This document shows positions 9,315 to 18,939 of a stretch of DNA of 64,000 nucleotides, in pieces. The DNA lies in assembly GCA_024643645.1 (NCBI GenBank), contig JAHEMN010000002.1, positions 20,175 to 84,174 on the forward strand. Direction: 5' to 3'. The DNA comes from Chitinophagaceae bacterium. Its GTDB lineage: Bacteria; Bacteroidota; Bacteroidia; Chitinophagales; Chitinophagaceae. The translations under genes and the position numbers were made by a program. Position 1 is the stretch's first letter, and each line of letters starts with the position of its first letter. The notes beneath the pieces are model-generated. The model was not told the origin of the DNA. It made no database searches and was given only the letters and a program-made list of their open reading frames with translations.

Positions 9315-10757
9315 ATGTCATCGATTTTGTTTGAATTCGCTTCCATTGAGCAATACCATGCACAATTACAGGAAGGAAATGTAACCTGCTTGCAAATTGC
9401 AGAGCATTATCTGAATCGTATTGAAGAAACTAAACATCTCAATGCATTTATTGAAGTGTATAGAGATGAAGTTTTACAGCAAGCAAAATCTTTAGATGAA
9501 AAAAGAAAGTCTGGTAAACCTATCGGTAAGCTGCATGGCGTTATAATTGGCTTGAAAGATGTAATCTGTTACAAAGACCATACAGTTTCAGCAGCTTCAA
9601 AGATCCTTAAGAACTTTACTTCAATTTATTCTGCTACTGCTGTAGAAAGATTACTGGCAGAAGATGCTATAATAATCGGCAATTTGAATTGTGATGAATT
9701 TGCCATGGGTTCAACAAATGAAAACTCGGCATATGGCAAAGTGCTGAATGCATTGGATGAAACAAAAGTACCGGGAGGTTCTTCAGGCGGCTCTGCAGTG
9801 GCTGTACAAGCTGGCTGCTGTATGGTTTCACTGGGAAGTGATACCGGCGGTTCTGTTCGTCAACCCGCAGATTTTTGTGGTATCATAGGACTGAAGCCTA
9901 CTTATGGAAGAATTTCCAGATACGGACTTATTGCGTATGCTTCTTCTTTTGATCAAATAGGGATTTTTGGTAAATGTATTCCTGATGTTGCCTTGTTATT
10001 AGAGGTTATGTCGGGCGCCGATGAATTTGATAGTACCGTTTCTCATCAGGAAGTACCGGCTTATTCAAAACAACTTCAATCAGACAAAAAATACCGGATT
10101 GCTTATTTCGAAGAAGCATTAACTCATCCCGGACTGGATCCGGAAATTGGTTCAACCATTAAAAATAAAATTGAAGAATTGAAGCAGGATGGTCACACCA
10201 TCGAACCTGTTTCTTTTAATCTCCTGAATTATGTTGTTCCTGCATATTATGTGTTAACCACAGCTGAGGCATCTTCAAATCTTTCCCGGTTTGATGGCAT
10301 TAAATATGGCTATCGCTCCGATGCCCCCGGAATTGAATTAACAGAATTTTATAAGCAGAGCAGATCTGCTGGTTTTGGTAAAGAAGTAAAGCGAAGGATC
10401 ATGCTTGGAACATTTGTTTTAAGTGCCGGATACTATGATGCATACTTTACCAGGGCTCAAAAAGTAAGAAAATTACTAAATGACCAGATAGAACTGGTTT
10501 TCAAAGACTTCGACTTTATTATTCTTCCCACCTCCCCTGTTACAGCCTTCAAAGCCGGCGAAAAAATGGACGACCCTATCGCCATGTATCTTGCAGATAT
10601 TTACACAGTTATGGCCAATCTGGCAGGAATTCCAGCCATTTCAATTCCACTATTCAAACATAGCAACAATATGCCCTTTGGCCTCCAATTGATGGCAAAC
10701 CGGTTTAATGAAGTATCTTTGCTGCGAATTTCAAACCTGCTTTTAGTAGGAAATTGA
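9315..10757 (+). CDS. gatA: Asp-tRNA(Asn)/Glu-tRNA(Gln) amidotransferase subunit GatA
   Basis: 480 aa amidase signature VPGGSSGGSAVAVQAGCCMVSLGSDTGGSVRQPADFCGIIGLKPTYGRISRYGLIAYASSFDQIG. Confidence 0.93.
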   Translation: MSSILFEFASIEQYHAQLQEGNVTCLQIAEHYLNRIEETKHLNAFIEVYRDEVLQQAKSLDEKRKSGKPIGKLHGVIIGLKDVICYKDHTVSAASKILKNFTSIYSATAVERLLAEDAIIIGNLNCDEFAMGSTNENSAYGKVLNALDETKVPGGSSGGSAVAVQAGCCMVSLGSDTGGSVRQPADFCGIIGLKPTYGRISRYGLIAYASSFDQIGIFGKCIPDVALLLEVMSGADEFDSTVSHQEVPAYSKQLQSDKKYRIAYFEEALTHPGLDPEIGSTIKNKIEELKQDGHTIEPVSFNLLNYVVPAYYVLTTAEASSNLSRFDGIKYGYRSDAPGIELTEFYKQSRSAGFGKEVKRRIMLGTFVLSAGYYDAYFTRAQKVRKLLNDQIELVFKDFDFIILPTSPVTAFKAGEKMDDPIAMYLADIYTVMANLAGIPAISIPLFKHSNNMPFGLQLMANRFNEVSLLRISNLLLVGN

Positions 10758-10783
10758 TTGTAAAACGTTAATAATCATACGGT

Positions 10784-11854
10784 TTGAGGAAATTGAAGCA
10801 AATATCGATACTTAGTATTTCAGGTTTTTTATTAGTTCAGGTTGCCAGATCTGCTGGCATTGATCAGGATATGAACAATAGATCAGTTTTTAATGATACC
10901 ACGTTAAATAATGATTCCCTTGATCAAAATGCAACACTAAAAACAGATCCGAAAAAGGATTTTAAAAATCTTTTTACAACGGCAGTATTTGGTGATGGGA
11001 TCAATAGTCCCAAATTAAATCCCATGGCAATAAGTTTTGTCGAAAAATATATTTCAAAAAACAAACGGGGTTTTATGAACATGAAGGATTGGGCCAAACC
11101 CAAATTCGACATGATGGATAAGGTTTTAAGTGAACATGGTTTACCTGTTGAACTGAAATATCTGGCAGTGATTGAGTCCGGTTTAAAATACAATGCAAAA
11201 TCCTTTACAGGGGCCGTTGGGCCATGGGCATTTATGCCTGCAGCTGCAAGACAATATGGATTAAAAATGAGCCGGAATAATGATGAGCGGCTGGATTATT
11301 ATAAAAGTACACATGCTGCAGCAAGACTGTTGACAGATCTATATGAACAATATGGTGATTGGCTATTAGTAATTGCCGCCTATAATAGTGGGCCCGGTAA
11401 TGTGAGCAAAGCAATCCGAAGAAGTGGAGGAAGTAAAGACTTCTGGACCATTCAACATTTTCTACCTAATGAAACAATGAATCATGTTAAGAAATTCATT
11501 GCTGTACATTACATTTTTGAAGGGGAAGGAGGAATCACTACAGTTACAAAAAGTGAATTGAAGGATCTCGTACTAAATGCGGGAAGTAATTTGAAAGAAG
11601 ATGAATTAAACACTTCTACATCCTACAAAATAACAGGTCGTTTCAGCGCTGCAATCATTAAAAAGTATGTAGACCTGGATCATACTACATTCAATCGTTA
11701 CAATCCTAATTTCGATAACGAAATAGCATTGAACGGAACATACGAACTTCGTTTACCTACACAAAAGATGAACATCTTTGTTGCCAAGAGATATGAAATT
11801 CTGGATGAAAGTATCAAACTGCTTTTGAACCAGACTAATACCGGAACAAATTAA
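10784..11854 (+). CDS. Lytic transglycosylase (SLT domain, MltD-like)
   Basis: 356 aa; ESGLKYNAKSFTGAVGPWAFMPAAARQYGLKMS...AAYNSGPGNVSKAI; N-terminal signal; likely TTG start. Confidence 0.85.
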   Translation: MRKLKQISILSISGFLLVQVARSAGIDQDMNNRSVFNDTTLNNDSLDQNATLKTDPKKDFKNLFTTAVFGDGINSPKLNPMAISFVEKYISKNKRGFMNMKDWAKPKFDMMDKVLSEHGLPVELKYLAVIESGLKYNAKSFTGAVGPWAFMPAAARQYGLKMSRNNDERLDYYKSTHAAARLLTDLYEQYGDWLLVIAAYNSGPGNVSKAIRRSGGSKDFWTIQHFLPNETMNHVKKFIAVHYIFEGEGGITTVTKSELKDLVLNAGSNLKEDELNTSTSYKITGRFSAAIIKKYVDLDHTTFNRYNPNFDNEIALNGTYELRLPTQKMNIFVAKRYEILDESIKLLLNQTNTGTN

Positions 11855-11866
11855 TTCATATACTAT

Positions 11867-13159
11867 TTACTCCAAGACCTTTTTCATTGCATTTACTTTC
11901 ATCAAACATTCTTCCCATTCTTTTTCCGGATCACTATAGAATGTAATTCCTGAACCTGCAGGAAATGATAAGTATCCTGATGTTTCATTAAATAAGATAC
12001 TTCTTATCACTACATTAAAATCAAAATTTCCTGAAGGATCAATATAACCAAGGGCACCGGAAAAAACTCCTCTTTTGGTAAGTTCAAATTCTTCTATCAA
12101 CTCCATTACTCTCTTTTTTGGAGCCCCCGTCATAGAACCCATTGGAAAAGTTGCTTTAATTATTTCTGAAAATGAAATATCGTTTTTTAATTTGCCGCTC
12201 ACCGTTGAGATCATCTGGTGTACCTGTGGAAAGGAATATATTCCATAAAGTTCGTCTACTACCACTGACCCTTCTTCACAGATCTTTGCAAGATCATTTC
12301 TTACAAGATCCACCACCATTACATTTTCTGACCTGTCTTTAGCACTATTGTATAATTCCTTTTTACTTAAATCATCTCTAGTATTGTCTCCATTTATTCG
12401 TATCGAGGTACCCTTTATAGGCTGTGACAATATATTGTATCCCTCTTTTTTTAAATAACGTTCAGGACTGGCACAAATAAGCCACTGATCTTTCATCCTA
12501 TATAATGCAGAAAAAGGATTAGGTGAAACCTCGCTTAAATTATTATAGATGTAAATTGGATCGATACTTGCATTGACAGAATAAAATTCCTGACAATAAT
12601 TGATCTCGTAACAATCTCCCCGCAGGATATGCTTTTTCAATTCATTTATTGCAGTTGTATATGCACTCTTTGAAAGCCTGCTTTGAATTGAATTTTTAAT
12701 GGCGGACGAACTAGTAGTTGGTTCAATTTGTATTTCAGCTATTTCATTGAATATTTGCAGTGGATCGTTTGCTTCGATGCAAATTGAATTTCCGGAAAGT
12801 TTAATCAATACTTCAGGCTCAAAGAAAAATAAATCAGGAAACTTTAATCCGTTTTCCTTTTTTGAAGATTGTTGTTCAATCTCATTTTTAAGATCATATC
12901 CAAGATGCCCAAATAACCAGGAGTTTTTATTATCAATAAATATTTGAAGCTGATCCAGCGATGATCCGGCCTGTAAACTTATATTTCTTTTTATTCCGGC
13001 TGCCAATAAACATTCTAATGAATTTGGCTTTATCTGGTATTGGTGGTTGTCCAAAAAACAAAAAGTGCTGAACTGTCTTGCCCAGTTCAGCACTTTCTTC
13101 TTCATTAGATCAAACTCACTGATATCAAAATTGCAATTAGTATTGGTAGTTTTATTCAA
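11867..13159 (-). CDS. pabB: Aminodeoxychorismate synthase component I / anthranilate synthase component I-like
   Basis: Chorismate-binding domain: LKKHILRGDCYEINYCQEF, ASPERYLKKEG, PIKGTSIR, MVVDLVRNDLAKIC, KATFPMGSMTGAPKKRVMELIEEFE. Start is TTG 13159 (an in-frame TGA lies 3 codons upstream) or ATG 13105. Confidence 0.85.
   Translation of the reverse strand: MNKTTNTNCNFDISEFDLMKKKVLNWARQFSTFCFLDNHQYQIKPNSLECLLAAGIKRNISLQAGSSLDQLQIFIDNKNSWLFGHLGYDLKNEIEQQSSKKENGLKFPDLFFFEPEVLIKLSGNSICIEANDPLQIFNEIAEIQIEPTTSSSAIKNSIQSRLSKSAYTTAINELKKHILRGDCYEINYCQEFYSVNASIDPIYIYNNLSEVSPNPFSALYRMKDQWLICASPERYLKKEGYNILSQPIKGTSIRINGDNTRDDLSKKELYNSAKDRSENVMVVDLVRNDLAKICEEGSVVVDELYGIYSFPQVHQMISTVSGKLKNDISFSEIIKATFPMGSMTGAPKKRVMELIEEFELTKRGVFSGALGYIDPSGNFDFNVVIRSILFNETSGYLSFPAGSGITFYSDPEKEWEECLMKVNAMKKVLE
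13053..13097 (-). terminator. Intrinsic terminator-like hairpin embedded in the pabB 5' coding region
   Basis: Minus strand: AAAGTGCTGAACTG-GGCAAGA-CAGTTCAGCACTTT followed by TTGTTTTTTGG; 14-bp perfect stem. Confidence 0.75.
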
Positions 13160-13182
13160 ATTAGTTCAACACTGCTGTTCTA

Positions 13183-13605
13183 TTAAAAATCTTCATCGTC
13201 ATCATCATCAAAATCATCTTTATCATCAAACAGATCTTTAAACTCATCATCCAGTTTAAAATCATCATCATCTACCGCTTTTTTACCACCTCCGGATTTT
13301 TTACCCTTTGATGAAGGAGTATCAAACTCTTCAAAGTCCGGATCCCATTCCTCTTCTTCCTCTTCGGGCTTTTCCCAATCATCTGCTTCATCATCTACAT
13401 CATCATCGTCATCATCTTCCTTACCTTTTTTAGAAGACGAAGGTTTTTTCCCTTTTTTTGAAGGATTAATATCTTCATCATCCATCAACTCATCATCATC
13501 TTCTTCTTTTTCAGATTTTGATGAACTTTTTTTGGGAGCTCCTTTAGATGAAGCAGGATTAGTTTTCCCGGAAGTCTTACTTCCTTTTTCTGGTTTAATT
13601 GACAT
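13183..13605 (-). CDS. Highly acidic, low-complexity (Asp/Glu-rich, Lys/Ser-rich N-terminus) protein
   Basis: 140 aa, e.g. EDDDDDDVDDEADDWEKPEEEEEEWDPDFEEFD...DDKDDFDDDDDEDF. Confidence 0.75.
   Translation of the reverse strand: MSIKPEKGSKTSGKTNPASSKGAPKKSSSKSEKEEDDDELMDDEDINPSKKGKKPSSSKKGKEDDDDDDVDDEADDWEKPEEEEEEWDPDFEEFDTPSSKGKKSGGGKKAVDDDDFKLDDEFKDLFDDKDDFDDDDDEDF
13187..13282. repeat. Degenerate ATC/GAT triplet repeat tract encoding the poly-Asp tail
   Basis: ATCGTCATCATCATCAAAATCATC... repeated (ATC)n runs. Confidence 0.5.
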
Positions 13606-13700
13606 GGTATTTACAGGATTATAAGTGTAAAATTTCAGCGAAGTTTTTAATCCGCCAAATTTTTAGTTAGTTTTTTTTATTTTTTATCAAAAAGCAAAAA

Positions 13701-14966
13701 TTATTTCACTTCAACTATCTGTTCCCTTCCCGGCCCATTAGAAATATAATTAATATTTACGCCCAGGTAATTATTAATAAAGTTAATATAGTCTTTCATA
13801 GTTTCAGGTAAATCAGCATAAGAATTTATTGCACTGCTGTCTGAATTCCAACCAGAAAAATTCTTATATACCGGAATTGGTTTTGATCGCTCCATTTGAA
13901 AAGGAATTTCCCTGCTTTTATTTCCGTTCACATCATATTCAGTACAAACCTCTAATTCTTTAAAAGTATCTAATACATCTGCTTTAGTCATTACAATTTT
14001 GGTAACCCCATTGATCATGCATGCAAAATTCAACGCTACCAGATCGATCCAACCACATCTTCTAGGGCGACCGGTTGTAGCTCCAAATTCATTTCCGAGC
14101 TTTCGCAATTCTTCACCTGTTTCATTTTCCAGTTCAGTTGGAAACGGACCACTGCCTACCCGGGTACAATAAGCTTTTGTAATACCTATTACATCTTTTA
14201 TTAGCTGAGGTGCAATTCCTAAGCCACTACAGACACCTGCAGATGTTGTATTGGATGAAGTAACAAACGGGAATGTACCAAAATCAATATCCAACATGCT
14301 TCCCTGAGCACCTTCAGCAAGTATTTTCTTTCCGCTTCTGATCTTTTCATTTATAAAATACTCACCATTAACAATATTCAGTTCTTTTAAAAACTCCAAT
14401 GTTTCAAAAAATTCATTTTCCCATGCAGTAATATCTTCTTCGAAATTGTAGTTATCCAATAATTGTTGATGCTTTGAACGTAATTTATTATAAGAATTTT
14501 TAAAATCCTTATCCAGTAAATCTCCAACTCTCAAACCATTACGTCCTGTTTTATCCATATAAGTTGGTCCAATCCCTTTTAATGTTGAACCGATCTTTTC
14601 ATTTCCTTTAGACAATTCAGCTGCTTTATCTAAAGCCCTGTGTGTTGGAAGAATGAGGTGTGTTCTTTGAGCAATAAAAAGATTCTTCTTTAGATCAACA
14701 CCAAATGATGCAACTGTATCACACTCTTTTTTTAGTGTAACAGGATCAAGCACTACACCATTACCAATCAGATTTGTAATTCCTTCATGAAATATTCCTG
14801 AAGGAATTTGATGGAGAACAACTTTTTTATCTTTAACGTATAATGTATGTCCTGCATTAGGGCCACCCTGGAAACGGGCTACAACGGCATAATCTTTGGC
14901 AAAAAAATCAACAATTTTTCCTTTTCCTTCATCGCCCCACTGGAGGCCAAGTATTACATCTACCAT
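13701..14966 (-). CDS. purA: Adenylosuccinate synthase
   Basis: MVDVILGLQWGDEGKGKIVDFFAKDYAVVARFQGGPNAGHTLY; ORF-track start at 15035 adds 23 non-homologous residues, ATG at 14966 preferred. Confidence 0.95.
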   Translation of the reverse strand: MVDVILGLQWGDEGKGKIVDFFAKDYAVVARFQGGPNAGHTLYVKDKKVVLHQIPSGIFHEGITNLIGNGVVLDPVTLKKECDTVASFGVDLKKNLFIAQRTHLILPTHRALDKAAELSKGNEKIGSTLKGIGPTYMDKTGRNGLRVGDLLDKDFKNSYNKLRSKHQQLLDNYNFEEDITAWENEFFETLEFLKELNIVNGEYFINEKIRSGKKILAEGAQGSMLDIDFGTFPFVTSSNTTSAGVCSGLGIAPQLIKDVIGITKAYCTRVGSGPFPTELENETGEELRKLGNEFGATTGRPRRCGWIDLVALNFACMINGVTKIVMTKADVLDTFKELEVCTEYDVNGNKSREIPFQMERSKPIPVYKNFSGWNSDSSAINSYADLPETMKDYINFINNYLGVNINYISNGPGREQIVEVK

Positions 14967-15034
14967 GCTGCTTTTATTATTTTCCCTTTTCTGATCTGAA
15001 AAGGAACTTGTATTGAAGCAAAAATAAGGGTTCA

Positions 15035-15065
15035 TAAAAAAGCTACCGAATTAAATCCGATAGCT
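15035..15065 (-). terminator. Intrinsic terminator after T9SS type B protein gene
   Basis: Minus strand AGCTATCG-loop-CGGTAGCT (one G.U) followed by TTTTTT. Confidence 0.65.
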
Positions 15066-15101
15066 GTTAATAAGACATTTATTATGTTGATATTATTTTA
15101 A

Positions 15102-18100
15102 TTAACGAATTAAAGTAACGGTACCTTTTTTAGTAATTACCTTGTTATCATTTGCAACAACCTCAATCATCCAAACATATACTCCTGAAGGTTGTTTCAC
15201 CCCTCCAAGATTACCATCCCAACCATCATGTAATCTGTTAGTTGAGAATAATAATTGTCCCCATCGATTAAATACCCGGAAATAATTAAGCCCTTTTATA
15301 CCAACTGGTATCGGTAAAAAACGGTCGTTTCTTCCATCTCCATTAGGAGAAAATGCTGTTGCCACATAAATTTCAGGTCCTTTATATACCCGTACAGTTA
15401 CAAATCCTTCGCCTTTACAACCGGCAATGGTTGAAGTTGTTACCCTGTATTGAACTACATCACCATTTGCACCAAGCGTTACAATCGGATCAGGAATTTT
15501 AGTATCACTTAAACCTGTTGCAGGTGTCCAGGTATAATTAATGACATCCGGATCATTTGGTATAGCCAATAACTGGAACTGATCACCACTGTAACCAATA
15601 GTATCGAAAGGAAAAGTTTTTACTTTAATTGGGGGAGTTACATCAATATAAATCTGATCAGTAACCAAAGATGCACAACCATTTATGTCTGATAAAATAG
15701 AAACAGTATATGTGATATCTTTTGTAGCAGATGAAACAGGGTTTGAAATTGTCGTGCTGCTCAGATAAGTGTCAGGTGACCACAAGTATTGTGTACCACC
15801 AGTTGCCTGCAGTTGATAGGTCTGTCCGAAACATATATATCCATCTGCACCTGCATTAGGGATCGGAGCTGGATTAACGTTTACTATTACCGTATCATTT
15901 GCACTACATCTTCCTAATGTAGCAGTTACAATATATTGGGTAGTGACTGTAGGATTAGCGACAGGATTTGCAATTGTAGTACTACTTAATGCATTAGCTG
16001 GAGTCCATGCATATTGGGTTGCATTTGAGGTTAAACTTAATTGTATTGAATTCCCTTCACAAATCGTTGGGTCTGTTTGAGGAGTCATTGTAAAATTACT
16101 TCCTAATAAAACCGTAGTTGGGAAAGAAGTTGTACAACCCAGGTTATCCCTTACTGTTATTGTAAAGTTACCCGGAGCAACATTAAAAATATTACTGCTT
16201 TGCCAGTTAGTACCACCATCAATAGAATATTCATAACCTGTATTACCGCCAGTAGCAGTTACATCTATAATACCATCATTACCTCCATCACAACTTGCAG
16301 GACTGTTAGCCGAAGTTGCATTTAATGCAACAGGTTCTGTTACAGAAACGGTTTGAGTAGTTATGCAATTGTTAGCATCCCTGATCGTAATAGTATAAGA
16401 TCCGGCAGCTACATTAAAAATATTATTACTCTGCCAGACAGTACCTCCATCGATCGAATACTCATAAGGTGATATACCACCGCCAGAGCTAATAGTAATA
16501 ATGCCATTATTTTGGCCATTACAAATAACCGGTACAAATGCTGAAGAAGCAGTCAACGGTGTAGGCTCAGATACCGAAATGGATAAACTTCCCACACATC
16601 CGTTACTCTCTCTGTAAAAAACAGTATAATTTCCTGCTGCTAATCCATTAAATACATTACTACCCTGCCAACTGATTCCGTCCAATGAATATTCAAATGG
16701 TGCTGTACCGATAGTTGGTTGAGTAACAATTATCGATCCTGTAGCTGAACCACTACATAATGCATCTGTTTTACTTGCAGTTGTAAATAGAGCAGCTCCG
16801 GATGGTATGGACACATTAATTGAATTCGTAACACATCCTATTCCATCTGTTACAACTATTGTGTGTGAACCTGTCATTAATCCTGTAAATGTATAAGGTG
16901 CTGTACCAGGAACAGCTGCAGCACCATCAATAGAAAAAGTATAAGGCGCAACGCCTCCGTTAGGAGTAACTGTTATGGTTCCATTTGCTGCTCCACTACA
17001 CGTAGTAGGTGCTGCTGAAGTAGTAGCTGTTAATGTTGGACCAGCCAGAACACTTTGAGTGATAGATCTTGTACAACCAAAATTATCAGTAATGATAATT
17101 GTATGACTTCCCGAAGAAACATTATTAAACGTATATGGACTTGCTCCACTCTGTACAGGTCCTCCATCTAATTGAAATGTAAATGGTGCTGTCCCTGCTG
17201 TTGCAGTAATGGTGATCGATCCGTTTGAAGCTGTTGGACATGTTGTTGCTGCACTTGTTGCATTAGCTGTAACGCCTGTACCAACTGCAACATTGACACT
17301 TATAGGATTAGAAGTACAACCTGAACTAAGGTCAGTTACAATTACTGTATGTACACCAGGACTAACATTATTAAAAGTATATGGCAATACACCGGGCTGT
17401 GCTATACCGCCATCCAGTGTAAATGTATATGGCCCTATTCCACCAGCTGTATTGATCGTTATCGCTCCATTATTTACACCGCTGCATGAACTTGCTGCCG
17501 AAGACGATGTAGCCGGAAGTGCCCCCGCTAAAGTAACTGTTACAGGAATAGTACGGGTACATAGTAAACTTGCATCTCTGACTTCCACATTGTATATACC
17601 GGCTGTTAAACCATTAAATACATTGCTGCTTTGCCATGTAACTCCATTCAAAGAATATTCATAAGGTGCTGTTCCACCTGTTACTCCTGTTATTGTTATT
17701 GAACCATTGCTTGATCCGCAAGATGCAGCTGCTGAAGAACCATTTCCGGTTAACCCTGCTGATCTGTTAACCCTAACTGTATCAGTTCCAAAAATCTCAA
17801 CTGCAGGATCATCAAACTTTTCATATACAGACCGAATAACATATGATGTAATTGCGCCAACCGGAGAACAAACATTGGGAAATGATGCTTCAAGATTTCC
17901 ATTTCCAACACTGGCAGTTGTACCGGTTGCTATAAGTGTTCCTCCTAGATCATATAATTCAACTCTCTTTAAAAGTGAAGTACCTGTTGAAGGAACAAAT
18001 CGCCATGTTTCATTCATATTTACAGCTCCCCAGGTAGGACCTAATGCAGTTCTTCCCGGAGCCATCATTCCTTGCGTTTTTGTAAAATCCTGAATACCCA

Positions 18101-18812
18101 CAATGGCCCTTCCTGAATTCCAGGAGGTGCAGGTTTGCTTACTCATAATATTTACTTCAATAATACCTGTAGATTCATATAGAATGATCTGATGTGTATT
18201 TTCAAACAATCCTGTACATGAAGAACCAAATAATGGCACTTTATAAAAACTCAATATCCATCTGCGATGTGGTGCTACTCCCCAAACCTGGTATTGAATT
18301 CGTTGCGTTGGTTGCGCAACGTTAGGATTAAGATCATGGTTGGGCCCCATAATTAAAGCTCTGTCATAAGCTGTGCTTGGCAAATCAGATCCTATCGACC
18401 AGTGTGCAAATAAGTTTGCTTTAGAGATATCAAAACTTAAAAAACCGTTTGTACTTGCAATAAGTGAATTATATACAGTACCATAAAATGGAAAAGGGAA
18501 TCCCATATTGATCACACTTGTATAAGTATCATCTACTGTAAGACCTGATGGGGTACCTGCCGGATCGTTTGGAGCAAGGTAAACAGGAAAGCAACCTGTA
18601 GCATTGGGTGAAATGCGATTTAAAGTATATGTATTTGATAGTCGCTTAATATCGGGAATAATCCCTTTTAATGTAATACACAAACCAGGAGGACATCCCG
18701 GCACCAAAGTATCTCTGGAACAATTGAATGAAAAACTTTGTGCTTTAGAAACTTCAGAAAAAAACAGAAAAAAACTAATGTAAACACATAACCGAAGAAT
18801 AAACCGCATCAT
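15102..18812 (-). CDS. T9SS type B sorting domain-containing SprB-repeat surface protein (1236 aa)
   Basis: N-terminal signal, ~330-aa N-terminal module, 7 SprB-like repeats, PKD/Ig-like domains, C-terminal gliding-motility (CHU_C) domain ...ATAFSPNGDGRNDRFLPI...FNRWGQLLFSTNRLHDGWDGN...GVYVWMIEV. Confidence 0.9.
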   Translation of the reverse strand: MMRFILRLCVYISFFLFFSEVSKAQSFSFNCSRDTLVPGCPPGLCITLKGIIPDIKRLSNTYTLNRISPNATGCFPVYLAPNDPAGTPSGLTVDDTYTSVINMGFPFPFYGTVYNSLIASTNGFLSFDISKANLFAHWSIGSDLPSTAYDRALIMGPNHDLNPNVAQPTQRIQYQVWGVAPHRRWILSFYKVPLFGSSCTGLFENTHQIILYESTGIIEVNIMSKQTCTSWNSGRAIVGIQDFTKTQGMMAPGRTALGPTWGAVNMNETWRFVPSTGTSLLKRVELYDLGGTLIATGTTASVGNGNLEASFPNVCSPVGAITSYVIRSVYEKFDDPAVEIFGTDTVRVNRSAGLTGNGSSAAASCGSSNGSITITGVTGGTAPYEYSLNGVTWQSSNVFNGLTAGIYNVEVRDASLLCTRTIPVTVTLAGALPATSSSAASSCSGVNNGAITINTAGGIGPYTFTLDGGIAQPGVLPYTFNNVSPGVHTVIVTDLSSGCTSNPISVNVAVGTGVTANATSAATTCPTASNGSITITATAGTAPFTFQLDGGPVQSGASPYTFNNVSSGSHTIIITDNFGCTRSITQSVLAGPTLTATTSAAPTTCSGAANGTITVTPNGGVAPYTFSIDGAAAVPGTAPYTFTGLMTGSHTIVVTDGIGCVTNSINVSIPSGAALFTTASKTDALCSGSATGSIIVTQPTIGTAPFEYSLDGISWQGSNVFNGLAAGNYTVFYRESNGCVGSLSISVSEPTPLTASSAFVPVICNGQNNGIITISSGGGISPYEYSIDGGTVWQSNNIFNVAAGSYTITIRDANNCITTQTVSVTEPVALNATSANSPASCDGGNDGIIDVTATGGNTGYEYSIDGGTNWQSSNIFNVAPGNFTITVRDNLGCTTSFPTTVLLGSNFTMTPQTDPTICEGNSIQLSLTSNATQYAWTPANALSSTTIANPVANPTVTTQYIVTATLGRCSANDTVIVNVNPAPIPNAGADGYICFGQTYQLQATGGTQYLWSPDTYLSSTTISNPVSSATKDITYTVSILSDINGCASLVTDQIYIDVTPPIKVKTFPFDTIGYSGDQFQLLAIPNDPDVINYTWTPATGLSDTKIPDPIVTLGANGDVVQYRVTTSTIAGCKGEGFVTVRVYKGPEIYVATAFSPNGDGRNDRFLPIPVGIKGLNYFRVFNRWGQLLFSTNRLHDGWDGNLGGVKQPSGVYVWMIEVVANDNKVITKKGTVTLIR
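16105..17740 (-). repeat. Tandem SprB-like repeat array (about 7 units of ~75-80 codons)
   Basis: Recurring (C)xGxxNGxIxIxxxGGxxPYEYSxDG...W(Q)SSNxFNxxxxGxYxxxVxDxxxC units. Confidence 0.75.
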
Positions 18813-18939
18813 AAAATTAAAAAAATGATTTACTGGTGCTAGAACAGCCTAAAACCAACCCGTAAGATAGTAAATTAAAAGTTGAAATTCAAGGAAGTGA
18901 CAGCTGATTTATAAAGCAAAATGATTGAAATCATGGAGT

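Noticed and set aside
17209-18093. Long + strand ORFs 17209..17664 and 17707..18093
   Set aside because: Antisense shadow ORFs of the SprB-repeat protein gene; compositionally biased and without recognisable domains.
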